Origin: Herbaspirillum sp. SJZ106
GTDB lineage: Bacteria > Pseudomonadota > Gammaproteobacteria > Burkholderiales > Burkholderiaceae_D
DNA length: 64,000 nt
Direction of reading: 5' to 3'
Assembly: GCF_006715495.1 (NCBI RefSeq)
Contig: NZ_VFNI01000003.1
Location: 124,001 to 188,000 of the forward strand
Shown here one piece after another: positions 23,874 through 32,800 of the stretch (position 1 is the first letter of the stretch; the number at the start of each line of letters is the position of its first letter). The notes beneath the pieces are model-generated. The model had not been told where the DNA came from. It saw only the letters and a program-made list of their open reading frames with translations, and searched no databases. A program made the translations under genes and the position numbers.

Positions 23874-24326
23874 TCAGGCCTTGGCTGCTTGCGGCGCCAT
23901 GCGGCCGGAGATGGCCATGCGGTTGAGCGCATTCATCAGCGCGATGGCGATGGTCAGCTCGGAGAATTCCTTTTCGTTGAAATGGGCGGCGGCGGCTTGG
24001 TAGTCCGCGTCCGGCGCGGCGGTTTCGCCGATGCGGGTGACCACCTCGGCCCAGGCCAGCGCCGCCTGTTCGCGCGGCGAGAACAACGTCCCGGCCTCAT
24101 GCCAGACCGGCACCAGCACCAGCTTGTCGACTGTCATGCCGCTCTTGAGCAGGTCGCGCGAATGCTTGTCGATGCAATAGGCGCAGCCGTTGATGAGCGA
24201 CACGCGCAGGAACACCAGCTCCACCAGCTCGGCCGGCAGGCTGCAATCTTTCAGGTAATTGTTGGCGGCCAGCAGATGGTTGTAGGGTTCGGTGGCATTC
24301 TTGTACATGTCGATGCGCTTGCTCAT
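23874..24326 (-). CDS. Carboxymuconolactone decarboxylase/AhpD-like protein
   Basis: A 150-residue protein with the AhpD-fold redox motif NGCAYCIDKHSRDLL (CxxC-x3-H), the signature of alkylhydroperoxidase-like carboxymuconolactone-decarboxylase family proteins. Other features are VELVFLRVSLI before the motif and EREQAALAWAEVVTRI-like helix after it (here SPREQAALAWAEV). It probably reduces peroxides or disulfides in the cytoplasm. The start at 24326 (MSKRIDMYKN) has AAGG upstream; the frame extends to 24398. It is convergent with the LysR gene. Confidence 0.9.
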   Translation of the reverse strand: MSKRIDMYKNATEPYNHLLAANNYLKDCSLPAELVELVFLRVSLINGCAYCIDKHSRDLLKSGMTVDKLVLVPVWHEAGTLFSPREQAALAWAEVVTRIGETAAPDADYQAAAAHFNEKEFSELTIAIALMNALNRMAISGRMAPQAAKA

Positions 24327-24432
24327 GGCGGGACCTTTTCCTTGGTGTGATGGAGAGCCGCCATGATGCCGGCGCATGGCCCAGTCGGGAAGTGCCAAGA
24401 ATCACTATTTCATATAGTCCATGAATGGCTTG

Positions 24433-25884
24433 TCAGAGCAGCGCAAGGATGCGCTTGGCCAGGTGCTGTGCTTGCCGCTGCGATGCGATATTGGTGAAAC
24501 TCAGCATCAGCATCGGCGGCAGGCCCGGTCGGGTTTCCAGCACGCATTCGGACAGCGCGCGGCTGAACATGCCATCGGCGCGCATGCGTTCGGCCAGGGC
24601 GCGGTCGGAGCGGCGGCCGCGCAGGCGCAGCAGAAGGTGCATGCCGCCGGGCTGGGCCTCGACCTGCATGTACTTGCCCAACACCGCATCCAGCCCGGCG
24701 GCCGCCAGTTCGCGCCGTTCGCTGTAGAGGCGCCGCATGCGCTGGATGTGGCGGGCGAAATGCCCTTCGGCCATGAAGGCGGCGACGATGCCTTGCGTGA
24801 GCGCCGGGCTGCCGCCGGAGAAGCAGCGCGCGGTCTGCTCGAAGCGCGCCGCCTGCGACACCGGCGCCACCAGGTAGGCCAGCCGTATCGCCGGGAACAG
24901 CACCTTGCTGAAGGTGCCCGCATACAGCACGCGGTCGTCCCGGTCCAGGCTCTTCAAGGCTGGCAGCGGCCGGCTGACGTAGCGGTATTCGCCATCGTAA
25001 TCATCCTCCACGATCCAGGCCTGATGACGCGAAGCCCAGTCCAGCAGTTCGATGCGCCGCTGCAGCGACAGCGTCACGCACAGCGGGCTGTGGTGGGCCG
25101 GCGTCACCACAGCGGCCCGCGCGCGCGGCGCCAGTTCAAGCCCGGAGCGTACTTGCAATCCCTCATGGTCGACCGGTATGCCTGCCAGCGTCATGCCGGC
25201 CTCGCGCAACAAGGCACCGGCGGGTGGATAGCCGGGATCTTCCACCCAGACCTGGTCGCCGGGCTGGAGCAAGGCGCGCGCGGCAAGGTCGAGCGAATCG
25301 CGGTAGCCGGCGGTGACGAAGACCTGCGCCGGCGAGCACACGATACCGCGCGACAGTTGCAGGTAGCGCGCGATCTCCACCCGCAGCACGTCCAGGCCGG
25401 CCGGCGGCGGATACAGCATGTCGGCCGGCTGGGTGGCGCGCACCGCACGCGCCGCCAGGCGTGCCCAGATCTTGCGCGGAAAGGCATCCAGCGCCGGCAC
25501 GCCCATCTGGAAGGGGCGCAGCGCCGGGGCCGGAGCAGTGCCGCGCACGGCTGGCGCGGAATCATCGGGGGCAATGGAGGTGGGCAGGGCGGGTGCGGCG
25601 CCGGCGGTCACCGGGAGGGCCTTCAGCCCGCTTGCCACCACGGTGCCCGCCTGGCCGCGCGCTTCGATATAGCCTTCCGCCGCCAGCAATGAATAGGCGC
25701 TTTCCACCGTGCCGCGCGCCAGCCCCAGTTCGGCTGCCAGCGCCCGCGCCGAAGGAATGCGGTCGCCCGGTTCCAGCAGGCCGTCAGCCATGGCCGAGCG
25801 CAGGCGGGTGTAGATCTGGCGGTAATAGGGCTCGCCGGCAGCCGGGTTGAGCTGGAGGAAGTCATGCGTGGCGGTGGATTTCAT
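24433..25884 (-). CDS. MocR-type regulator (PdxR-like)
   Basis: A 483-residue GntR/aminotransferase fusion regulator. The winged helix is at residues ~18-85 (YRQIYTRLRSAMADGLLEPG, SARALAAELGLARGTVESAY), and the aminotransferase-like domain spans ~120-480, with the PLP lysine in AGTFSKVLFPAIRLAYLV. It is distinct from the MocR at 13.7 kb. It is divergent from the GNAT-azoreductase pair with a 129-bp gap that includes four 8-bp tandem units (25964-25995), so it probably controls that pair. Confidence 0.92.
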   Translation of the reverse strand: MKSTATHDFLQLNPAAGEPYYRQIYTRLRSAMADGLLEPGDRIPSARALAAELGLARGTVESAYSLLAAEGYIEARGQAGTVVASGLKALPVTAGAAPALPTSIAPDDSAPAVRGTAPAPALRPFQMGVPALDAFPRKIWARLAARAVRATQPADMLYPPPAGLDVLRVEIARYLQLSRGIVCSPAQVFVTAGYRDSLDLAARALLQPGDQVWVEDPGYPPAGALLREAGMTLAGIPVDHEGLQVRSGLELAPRARAAVVTPAHHSPLCVTLSLQRRIELLDWASRHQAWIVEDDYDGEYRYVSRPLPALKSLDRDDRVLYAGTFSKVLFPAIRLAYLVAPVSQAARFEQTARCFSGGSPALTQGIVAAFMAEGHFARHIQRMRRLYSERRELAAAGLDAVLGKYMQVEAQPGGMHLLLRLRGRRSDRALAERMRADGMFSRALSECVLETRPGLPPMLMLSFTNIASQRQAQHLAKRILALL

Positions 25885-25963
25885 GGCCCAGTTCGAATGT
25901 CGTTTCTTGGCACTGCCGATTATGCCATCCGAAAACTAAGATGGCGCCATTGCAGATCCAGGT

Positions 25964-25995
25964 ATCCATACATCCACATATCCACACATCCAAAG
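25964..25995. repeat. 8-bp promoter tandem repeat (ATCCAnnn x4)
   Basis: Four consecutive 8-bp units, ATCCATAC, ATCCACAT, ATCCACAC and ATCCAAAG, end 18 bp before the GNAT start codon. They may be regulator binding sites or a spacing-variable tract. Confidence 0.7.
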
Positions 25996-26013
25996 AAAGC
26001 ACTGAGAGGAACC

Positions 26014-26499
26014 ATGAGCAAACGCCTGCAGGAACTGGCAAAAACACAATGGCGCATCGCCGACTCCGCGTTGCGCCATGCCGACGCCGACGATGAGCGG
26101 CGCGCCTGCTACGCCGTCATGCGCGAGCTGCGCCCGCATCTCGACAGCGAAGACGCGTTCATCGAACGCATCGGCCGCGCTGCCGACGAAAGCTATCGCA
26201 TCTTGGCCGCCTGGGAAGGCGGCCAGGTCATGGCGCTGGCCGGTTACCGTTTCCAGGAGAACCTGGTGTACGGCAAGTTCCTCTATGTCGACGACCTTGT
26301 GAGCGCAGAACACGCGCGCGGCAAGCGCTGGGGCGAGCGTTTGCTCAAGGCGCTGGAGGCGGTCGCGGCGCAAGCCGGCTGCGCGCGCCTGGTGCTGGAT
26401 ACCGGCATGGCCAACGCGCTGGCGCAGCGCTTCTACTTCCGCCAGGGCCTGCTGACGGGAGCCATGCGTTTCGGCAAGGCCATCGGAGGCGCGGCATGA
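26014..26499 (+). CDS. GNAT-family N-acetyltransferase
   Basis: A 161-residue acetyltransferase. The core of the GNAT fold is visible as ALAGYRFQENLVYGKFLYVD, then the acetyl-CoA loop ARGKRWGERLLKALEAVAAQ and ARLVLDTGMANALAQRFYFR. The ATG at 26014 follows GAGAGGAACC. It overlaps the azoreductase start by 4 bp (ATGA), so the two are translationally coupled, and both are divergent from a MocR regulator. Substrate unknown. Confidence 0.9.
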   Translation: MSKRLQELAKTQWRIADSALRHADADDERRACYAVMRELRPHLDSEDAFIERIGRAADESYRILAAWEGGQVMALAGYRFQENLVYGKFLYVDDLVSAEHARGKRWGERLLKALEAVAAQAGCARLVLDTGMANALAQRFYFRQGLLTGAMRFGKAIGGAA

Positions 26500-27113
26500 A
26501 GATCCTGCATATCTCGGCCAGCCCGAAGAGGGAAGGCTCCAGCAGCTGGTGGCTGTCGCAGCAGATTGTCGGGCGCCTGGCGCAGCGCGCGGGCCATGCC
26601 GCCGTCACGGTGCGCGACCTGTACGCGGACCCCATCGCCCACGTCGACGATGCCTACGCCGAAGCGCTGGGTTCGCCCGTCGGCAAGACGGATGAAGGCG
26701 CCGCCGGCGGCGCGCTGGGAATGTCGGAACAGCTGATCCGGGAGCTGGAGCTGGCCGACAGCGTGGTGATCGGCACGCCCATGCATAACTACACCGTGCC
26801 GTCCGCGTTGAAAGCCTGGATCGACCACGTGGTACGCGTGCGCCGCACCTTCGCCATCACGCCTGACGGCAAGGCCGGCTTGCTGCGCGACAAGCCGGTG
26901 TATGTCGGCATTGCCGCCGGCGGCAGGTTTTCCGGGCCATCGGCGCGCCAGGCGGATTTCCTCACGCCTTATCTGAAAGCGGTACTGGCCACCATCGGTT
27001 TGCATGACTTGCGGTTCTACAGCATGGAAGGCCTGGCCCAGGGCCCGGACGTTGTCGCCGCCGAACGGAAACGGATGGAACTGGTGCTGGGCGCGGCATT
27101 TTCAAGGGCCTGA
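26496..27113 (+). CDS. azoR: FMN-dependent NADH-azoreductase / quinone reductase
   Basis: A 205-residue flavodoxin-like oxidoreductase of the AzoR family. The N-terminal ILHISASPKREGSSSWWLS is the FMN phosphate loop; VTVRDLYADPIAHVDD, VIGTPMHNYTVPSALKAWID and IAAGGRFSGPSARQADFLTP follow the AzoR pattern, including the P-M-x-N-F/Y segment near the isoalloxazine. It reduces quinones or azo compounds using NAD(P)H. It is the second gene of the GNAT-azoR pair divergent from MocR. Confidence 0.88.
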   Translation: MKILHISASPKREGSSSWWLSQQIVGRLAQRAGHAAVTVRDLYADPIAHVDDAYAEALGSPVGKTDEGAAGGALGMSEQLIRELELADSVVIGTPMHNYTVPSALKAWIDHVVRVRRTFAITPDGKAGLLRDKPVYVGIAAGGRFSGPSARQADFLTPYLKAVLATIGLHDLRFYSMEGLAQGPDVVAAERKRMELVLGAAFSRA

Positions 27114-27140
27114 GGCAATAAAAATATCGGTGAAAAATTC

Positions 27141-27169
27141 CTTGAAAAGCAAAAAGCGCGTCCCTAGAT
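27141..27169 (+). promoter_or_regulatory. Sigma32-like promoter of ibpA
   Basis: CTTGAAA (27141-27147), a 14-nt spacer and CCCTAGAT (27162-27169) match the heat-shock consensus well. They lie about 95 bp ahead of the ibpA start, leaving a long 5' UTR with a GCAGA/TCTGC stem (27207-27231). Confidence 0.75.
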
Positions 27170-27262
27170 TCGGGAAGAGCCTGTTACGTTAAACAGGTTC
27201 CAGCAGATGCTCAAACGCGAGGTCTGCAACAAAAACATCGCTTACTTTGAAAGGATAGTTTT

Positions 27263-27718
27263 ATGCGTACTTTTGACTTCTCCCCCTTGTACCGTACCGC
27301 AATCGGCTTCGATCGCCTGGCCCAGATGTTCGACAACGCCCAGCGCGCCGATCAGCCCAGTTACCCGCCGTACAACATCGAATTGGTGGCCGAAGACAAA
27401 TACCGGATCACGATGGCCGTCGCCGGCTTTGCCCGCAGCGAAATCGAGATCGAAACCGAGAATGAAGCCCTGAAGATCGTGGGCCGCAAGCAGAAGGAAG
27501 ACCGGCAAGTCAACTTCCTCCACCGCGGCATCGCCGCCCGCGATTTCGAGCAGCGCTTCCAACTGGCCAACCACATCAAGGTGGTCGGCGCGAGCATGGA
27601 AAACGGTTTGCTCAACATCGAACTGGTGCGCGAGATCCCGGAAGCGTTGAAGCCGCGCAAGATCGAGATCGGCGCTGCGGAAGACAGCGTCCAGCGCCTG
27701 GAGCGCGCTGCCGCCTGA
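27263..27718 (+). CDS. ibpA: Small heat-shock protein IbpA (Hsp20)
   Basis: A 151-residue alpha-crystallin-type holdase. The N-terminus MRTFDFSPLYRTAIGFDRL and PPYNIELVAEDKYRITMAVA, then GIAARDFEQRFQLANHIKV, closely follow E. coli IbpA/IbpB. The alpha-crystallin domain spans residues ~37-125 and ends in the dimer-binding tail PEALKPRKIEI. The ATG has GAAAGGA upstream. The upstream sigma32-like promoter fits heat induction, and a long 5' UTR leaves room for an RNA thermometer, which I did not confirm. A strong terminator follows. Confidence 0.96.
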   Translation: MRTFDFSPLYRTAIGFDRLAQMFDNAQRADQPSYPPYNIELVAEDKYRITMAVAGFARSEIEIETENEALKIVGRKQKEDRQVNFLHRGIAARDFEQRFQLANHIKVVGASMENGLLNIELVREIPEALKPRKIEIGAAEDSVQRLERAAA

Positions 27719-27810
27719 ACTGGCTCATCGCTGGCCGATGCCCAGTTGCAGAGTGCAGTAGGGCAAGTAGTGCAGTAGATGTAGCAGCACAGAAATAGTC
27801 GTAGTCATGG

Positions 27811-27838
27811 GAGGCCCGCGCAAGCGGGCCTCTTTTTT
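27811..27838 (+). terminator. Rho-independent terminator after ibpA
   Basis: Perfect 9-bp stem GAGGCCCGC-GCAA-GCGGGCCTC followed by TTTTTTT, 92 bp after the ibpA stop. Confidence 0.95.
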
Positions 27839-27890
27839 TGTGCCGGTTTTTGCGCCGGTTTATCCCGCTTGTCTCTGCCATCCCGCCGGC

Positions 27891-29591
27891 TCAGAACGTC
27901 CACAGCAGGCTGAAGCCACCGGTGACGCTGGCGGTGGTGAACCCTTCCGGCCTGACCAATGGCGTGGCAAGGAAAATATCGTACGACAGCTTGTAGACGG
28001 CGCCGCGCAGGCCCAGCGCCGTGCCGGTCAGGCGCTGCCCGGTCAGGAACTGGGCGGAGGGGCCGGCGACCGCGCCGGTATCCACGCCAAGGTATAACTC
28101 CTGGCCGCTCTGTCCCAGGCCCAGGGCGATTTCATTGCGCAGGAACCAGCCGCGCTCGGCCTGCAAGGTCAGGTCGCCATCGAAGCCCCGCACCGTATAC
28201 CGCCCGCCGATGGAGAACTGGTCTTGCGGCGGCAGCGCTCCCCGGTTCCATTGGGCGCGTGCCGTGCCCGCGTAGCGCAAGGCCGCCGGGCCTAATTGGA
28301 ACGGCACATTCAGCGAGGCATCGGCCAGGAATAATCCATAGCGGGTGCCGATCTGCGGCAGGTCGAATTCATTGACGGGTTCCGCGCCTTGCCGATCGAG
28401 GGAGCGCCGGTAGGCAAGGGTGGCATCGGCGGTGGCGTCGCCGATGAATTCGCGATGATTGATGCCGGCTTCCCAGGAAGTTGTGCGGCGTTGCTGTGGA
28501 CCGATTTCGGTGTCGTCGATGGCGTTGTAGGACGTGCGCAGCAGGCCTTTCAGGTAGGTCGTGGTTTTGCGCACGCCATCGCGGTAGATCAGGCGGGAAA
28601 GCTTCAATTCGCTGGTTTCGGAACGGCCGCTGTAAATGAAATTCTCAAAGGCGCCGGCCACGGTCTGGTGATATTTGCTGCCCGACATGGTCGCAGAAAA
28701 AAGCCAGTAACCGAACGGCAGCGAATAATGCAAGGTGTAGCCATTGCTGCCTTCCTCGCCATAATGTCCCAGGCTGCGATTGACGCTTACGTAGAACAAA
28801 TCGTTGAGCGTCCACCAGTTGTCATAAGCCAGCGTCAGCCCTGCCTGGTATTTCCCGGTTGCGCGCGAGCCGCCATCGTCCAGCGAGGCGGACAGCCGGA
28901 AGGGGAAAGCCTGCTGGTACTGGATCACCAGGTCGCTGTCGCCGGGCTGGGCATCCGCGCCTTCCGATGGCGTGATCTGGATGTCGGCTTGCGCGGTCGG
29001 CACGCGTTTGAAATTCTCCAGGCCTTGTTCGATATCGCGCAGATTGAGGATGTCGCCGGGATTGACCGGCAAGGCATTGCGCGCGGTGCCGCGCGGGTCG
29101 GCATCGGGCGCGAACCGTATGGCGCGCACCTTCCCGGGGAAGACGCTCAGCACCAGCCGCCCGCTGCGCAAATCTTGCGGCATCGCGACAATGCGCGTGG
29201 TGGTGTAGCCGCGCGCGATCACGGCATTTTGTACGCGCGCCAGCACAGTATTGACCCCCTTGCTGCCGAGACAGCGGCCGGATGCGCCATCCGGGCCGGT
29301 CACGCTGTCGAGCGCAAATCCGAAGCGCTCGGCAGCGGGACCTTCCAGCGTGACGGAAGAGACCAACTGGCATGGCTGCTCATGTTCCGGGAACACAGGC
29401 ATCGTGCCTGCCGCTTCAGGCGGGGTAATGGGTTTTACATCAGGGCGAGTTTCCTGCTGTTGCCGCAGCACGCGCTCACGTTCGCGTTGCAATTGCTCCT
29501 GGTTGGCGGCGGTTTGCGCGAGCGCGGAGGCGCAGAGAAAGAAGGGCGAGGCTAACAGCGCAAGACGCGCGAGGGAAAGACGGGAAAGCAT
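27891..29591 (-). CDS. TpsB-family outer-membrane transporter (ShlB/FhaC/HecB)
   Basis: A 566-residue outer-membrane Omp85-superfamily translocator that secretes and activates the partner TpsA protein. It has a signal peptide (ending ALAQ, residue ~26), the Gln/Arg-rich N-terminal helix (QEQLQRERERVLRQQQE), two POTRA domains (residues ~70-220), and a 16-strand barrel with the conserved FhaC motif YTVRGFDGDLTLQAERGW and a C-terminal aromatic (LLWTF). It is divergent from tpsA over a 271-bp AT-rich gap, whereas most TPS partners are co-directional. It is full-length with no frameshift. Confidence 0.94.
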   Translation of the reverse strand: MLSRLSLARLALLASPFFLCASALAQTAANQEQLQRERERVLRQQQETRPDVKPITPPEAAGTMPVFPEHEQPCQLVSSVTLEGPAAERFGFALDSVTGPDGASGRCLGSKGVNTVLARVQNAVIARGYTTTRIVAMPQDLRSGRLVLSVFPGKVRAIRFAPDADPRGTARNALPVNPGDILNLRDIEQGLENFKRVPTAQADIQITPSEGADAQPGDSDLVIQYQQAFPFRLSASLDDGGSRATGKYQAGLTLAYDNWWTLNDLFYVSVNRSLGHYGEEGSNGYTLHYSLPFGYWLFSATMSGSKYHQTVAGAFENFIYSGRSETSELKLSRLIYRDGVRKTTTYLKGLLRTSYNAIDDTEIGPQQRRTTSWEAGINHREFIGDATADATLAYRRSLDRQGAEPVNEFDLPQIGTRYGLFLADASLNVPFQLGPAALRYAGTARAQWNRGALPPQDQFSIGGRYTVRGFDGDLTLQAERGWFLRNEIALGLGQSGQELYLGVDTGAVAGPSAQFLTGQRLTGTALGLRGAVYKLSYDIFLATPLVRPEGFTTASVTGGFSLLWTF

Positions 29592-29862
29592 TTTTTAATT
29601 TTTATGCAAGAGATGTACTGTGGCGCAGCTGGAAAAAGTTGCTGGATAAAAACAACGTTGCGAAATACCTTCTTTAATTTTACTTTTTGGCAATAAAAAA
29701 TTCTCGTTTCTCAAGAAAGTATACACATTAATCTTGACGTAAATTAACATCCCATCCCTTGAGAAGTTATTTGTTGCGATACGGCAATCGCGTCATGGCT
29801 CAGCGTGGGGCTGAAGCAGCGGACGCGAAGATCAAAAAAGAAAAAATCCAAGGGGTATCAGT
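29592..29862. promoter_or_regulatory. Divergent tpsB/tpsA promoter region
   Basis: 271 bp of clearly AT-rich DNA between the divergent transporter and exoprotein genes, containing several AT tracts (around 29640-29760) that could hold both promoters. No specific operator was identified. The tpsA end carries AAGGGGTAT as ribosome binding site before a TTG start. Confidence 0.6.
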
Positions 29863-32800
29863 TTGAACAGTCAGCGCTACAAGGTCGTCTTCAACCGACG
29901 CCGGGGCCAGTTCATGGCCGTTGCAGAAAACGCATCCACCATCAGCGGTACATCATCCACCCACTCTGCGAACCCTGCCGGCGTAGCCGCCGAGCTGCCT
30001 CGGGCGCTGCGCTTTTCGCTGCTTGCCGTGGCGCTGGCCATGTCGCTCAATACGGTGGTGGCGCATGCCCAGATCTATAGCGACCGCAATGCCCCGCGCA
30101 ACCAGCAGCCGACCGTGCTGTCCAGCGGCAATGGCGTGCCGGTGGTCAACATCCAGACGCCCAGTAGCGCCGGCGTGTCGGTCAACGCCTATCGCCAGTT
30201 CGATGTGAACGCCAACGGCGCCATTCTCAATAATTCCCGCGGCGCTGTGCAGACCCAATTGGGCGGTTATGTGCAGGGCAATCCCTGGTTGGCCACAGGC
30301 ACGGCCCGCGTGATCGTGAACCAGGTCAATTCAGCCAATCCCAGCTACCTGCGCGGCTATGTGGAAGTGGCCGGCGACCGCGCCCAGGTGGTGATCGCCA
30401 ACCCGGCCGGCATCACCTGCTCCGGCTGCGGCTTCATCAACGCCAACCGCGCCACGCTGACCACGGGTACGCCGGTGATCTCTGGCGGCAGTCTGGAGGC
30501 TTATCGTGTGGCCGGCGGCGTGGTGACGGTGGACGGCGCGGGGCTGGACGCCAGCGGCAGCGACTACGCCGATATCATCGCGCGCGCGGTGCGCATCAAC
30601 GCCGGCGTGTGGGCGCAGGATTTGAAGGTGTCGGCCGGCCTGAACACGGTCAGCGCCGGCCACGACCAGGTCACCCCCGGCGTGCCGCCCGGCGACGCGG
30701 CGCCGGCTGTGGCCATCGACGTGGCGCAACTGGGCGGCATGTATGCGCGCCATATCTACCTGGCGTCGACCGAGCATGGCGTGGGCGTGCGCAACCAGGG
30801 CATCATCGGCGCGGCGGCGGGCGACGCCGTCGTCACTGCCGACGGACGCCTGGAAAACAGCGGCGCCCTGACGGCCACGCAAGCGCTGACCATGCAAACT
30901 ACCGGCGCCATCGCCAATACCGGCGGCATGGGCGCCAACGGCGCGGTGGCGCTCACCGCGGGTGCGCTGGACAACCGCGGCAGCATCAACTCGGCACAAG
31001 GCTCGCTCAGTTTTGCCAGCGACGGGCCGGCCATCAACCGGGGCCGCATCGAAGCAGCCCAGACGGTGTCGCTGGCCGCCGGCGGCATCGACAATAACGG
31101 CGGCGCGATCGGCGCCGCCAATATCGCCCTCGACAGCCGCCGCCAGGCCTTCAGCAACGTGCGCGGCAACATCGTGGCGCAAGACGGCCTGACGGTATCC
31201 AGCGGCAATCTGAACAACGACGCCGGCCTGCTGCAGGCCCTCGGCAACATCGCCATCGATGCCAACGGCCAGACCGTGGCGAATACGAACTCGGGAGCTA
31301 CGCAAGGCATCATCGCCCAGGGCGCGCTGACCATGACCGCCGGCGCCGTCGTCAACCAGGGCGGCTACCTGGGCGCTGGCGGCAACCTGGCGATCGCGGC
31401 GGCGACGGTGGACAACAGCGCCGGCGTCATCGGCGCCAGCGCGCTGGCGACACTGGATGCCACGGACATCACCAATGCCGGCGGCAAGATCCAGGCCAAG
31501 GGCGGCCTCAGCATCAATGCCGCAGGCGGCACGGCGGACAACAGCGGCGGCTTGCTGCGCTCCGATGGCGCCGTCACGGTGCAGGCAGCCACGCTGCGCA
31601 ACGACAACACGCAGGGGCAGGAGCAGGGCATCGAAGGCACAACCATCGCGCTCAACGCCCAGGACGTATCGAACCGCCAGGGCGCGATGCGCGCCGATGC
31701 CGCGCTCACGCTGGAGGCGCGCGGCCGCATCGATAACACGGCCGGCCTGCTGTCATCGTCCGGCCAGCTCGCCATCACCGACATGCAGGCCACGCAGGCC
31801 ATGCGCACGCTGGCCGTGGACAACGCCGGCGGCACTATCGTCGCCGCCCGGCAGCTCGATATCGCCGCGCGCGCGCTGGCCGGCAACGGCAAGGTGCTGA
31901 GCCAGAAAGACCTGAACATCGCGCTGACCGATTCGATCGTCAACACCGGACAGATTGCCGCCAGCGGCGACGCCATCGTCTCCACCGCCGGCACCTTCGC
32001 CAATGCCGGGGCGGTCGCCGCTGGCGGCAAACTGGCGCTGACCGCCGCCACCATCGATAACCAGGCCGCCGGATCGCTGGTGGCCAGTACGCTCAACCTG
32101 AAGGCGACCGACGTCCACACCTTCACCAATCGCGGCCTGATCGATGGCGGCACGACGGTCATCGAAAGCAGCACCGTCAACAACATCGGCACCGGCCGCA
32201 TCTACGGCGACAACGTGGCCATCGGCGCCGACGTGCTCAACAACGTGGCCGAAACGGTTGGCGGCGTGACCACGGCCGCGGTGATCGCCGCCCGCAACCG
32301 GCTCGACATCGGCGCCGGCGTCATCAACAACAGCGAACACGCACTGATCTATTCGGCCGGCGACATGGTCATCGGCGGCGCGCTCGACGCGTCGAAAAAA
32401 GCCATCGGCATGGCGCGCGAGATCAACAACAGCAGCGCCACCATCAACGCCGACGGTAACCTGACGATTGCCGCCAATACCATCAACAACACCAACGCGC
32501 ATCTGGAGACCACCGACCAGGTCGGGCCGGGCAACCGCATCATCACGTATCGGCTGAACGGGTCTTCCAACCTGATCGACGGCAATTCGGCGCGGCTGGT
32601 CAATCTCGGCTCCGGCCAGGTGGTCGGCCCCTATAACTGGCGTGACATGGGCGATGAAGACAATTTCCGCCTGATCTTGCCATCGGATGCCTACCCCGTG
32701 GAGCGTTATGGACCTCCCTTCACTTATTCCAAAGGCGTCAAATACGGGGACAATGCCATTGCGCCAGCTTATGTGCCCGATTGGCAAGAGGGAAGCAATG

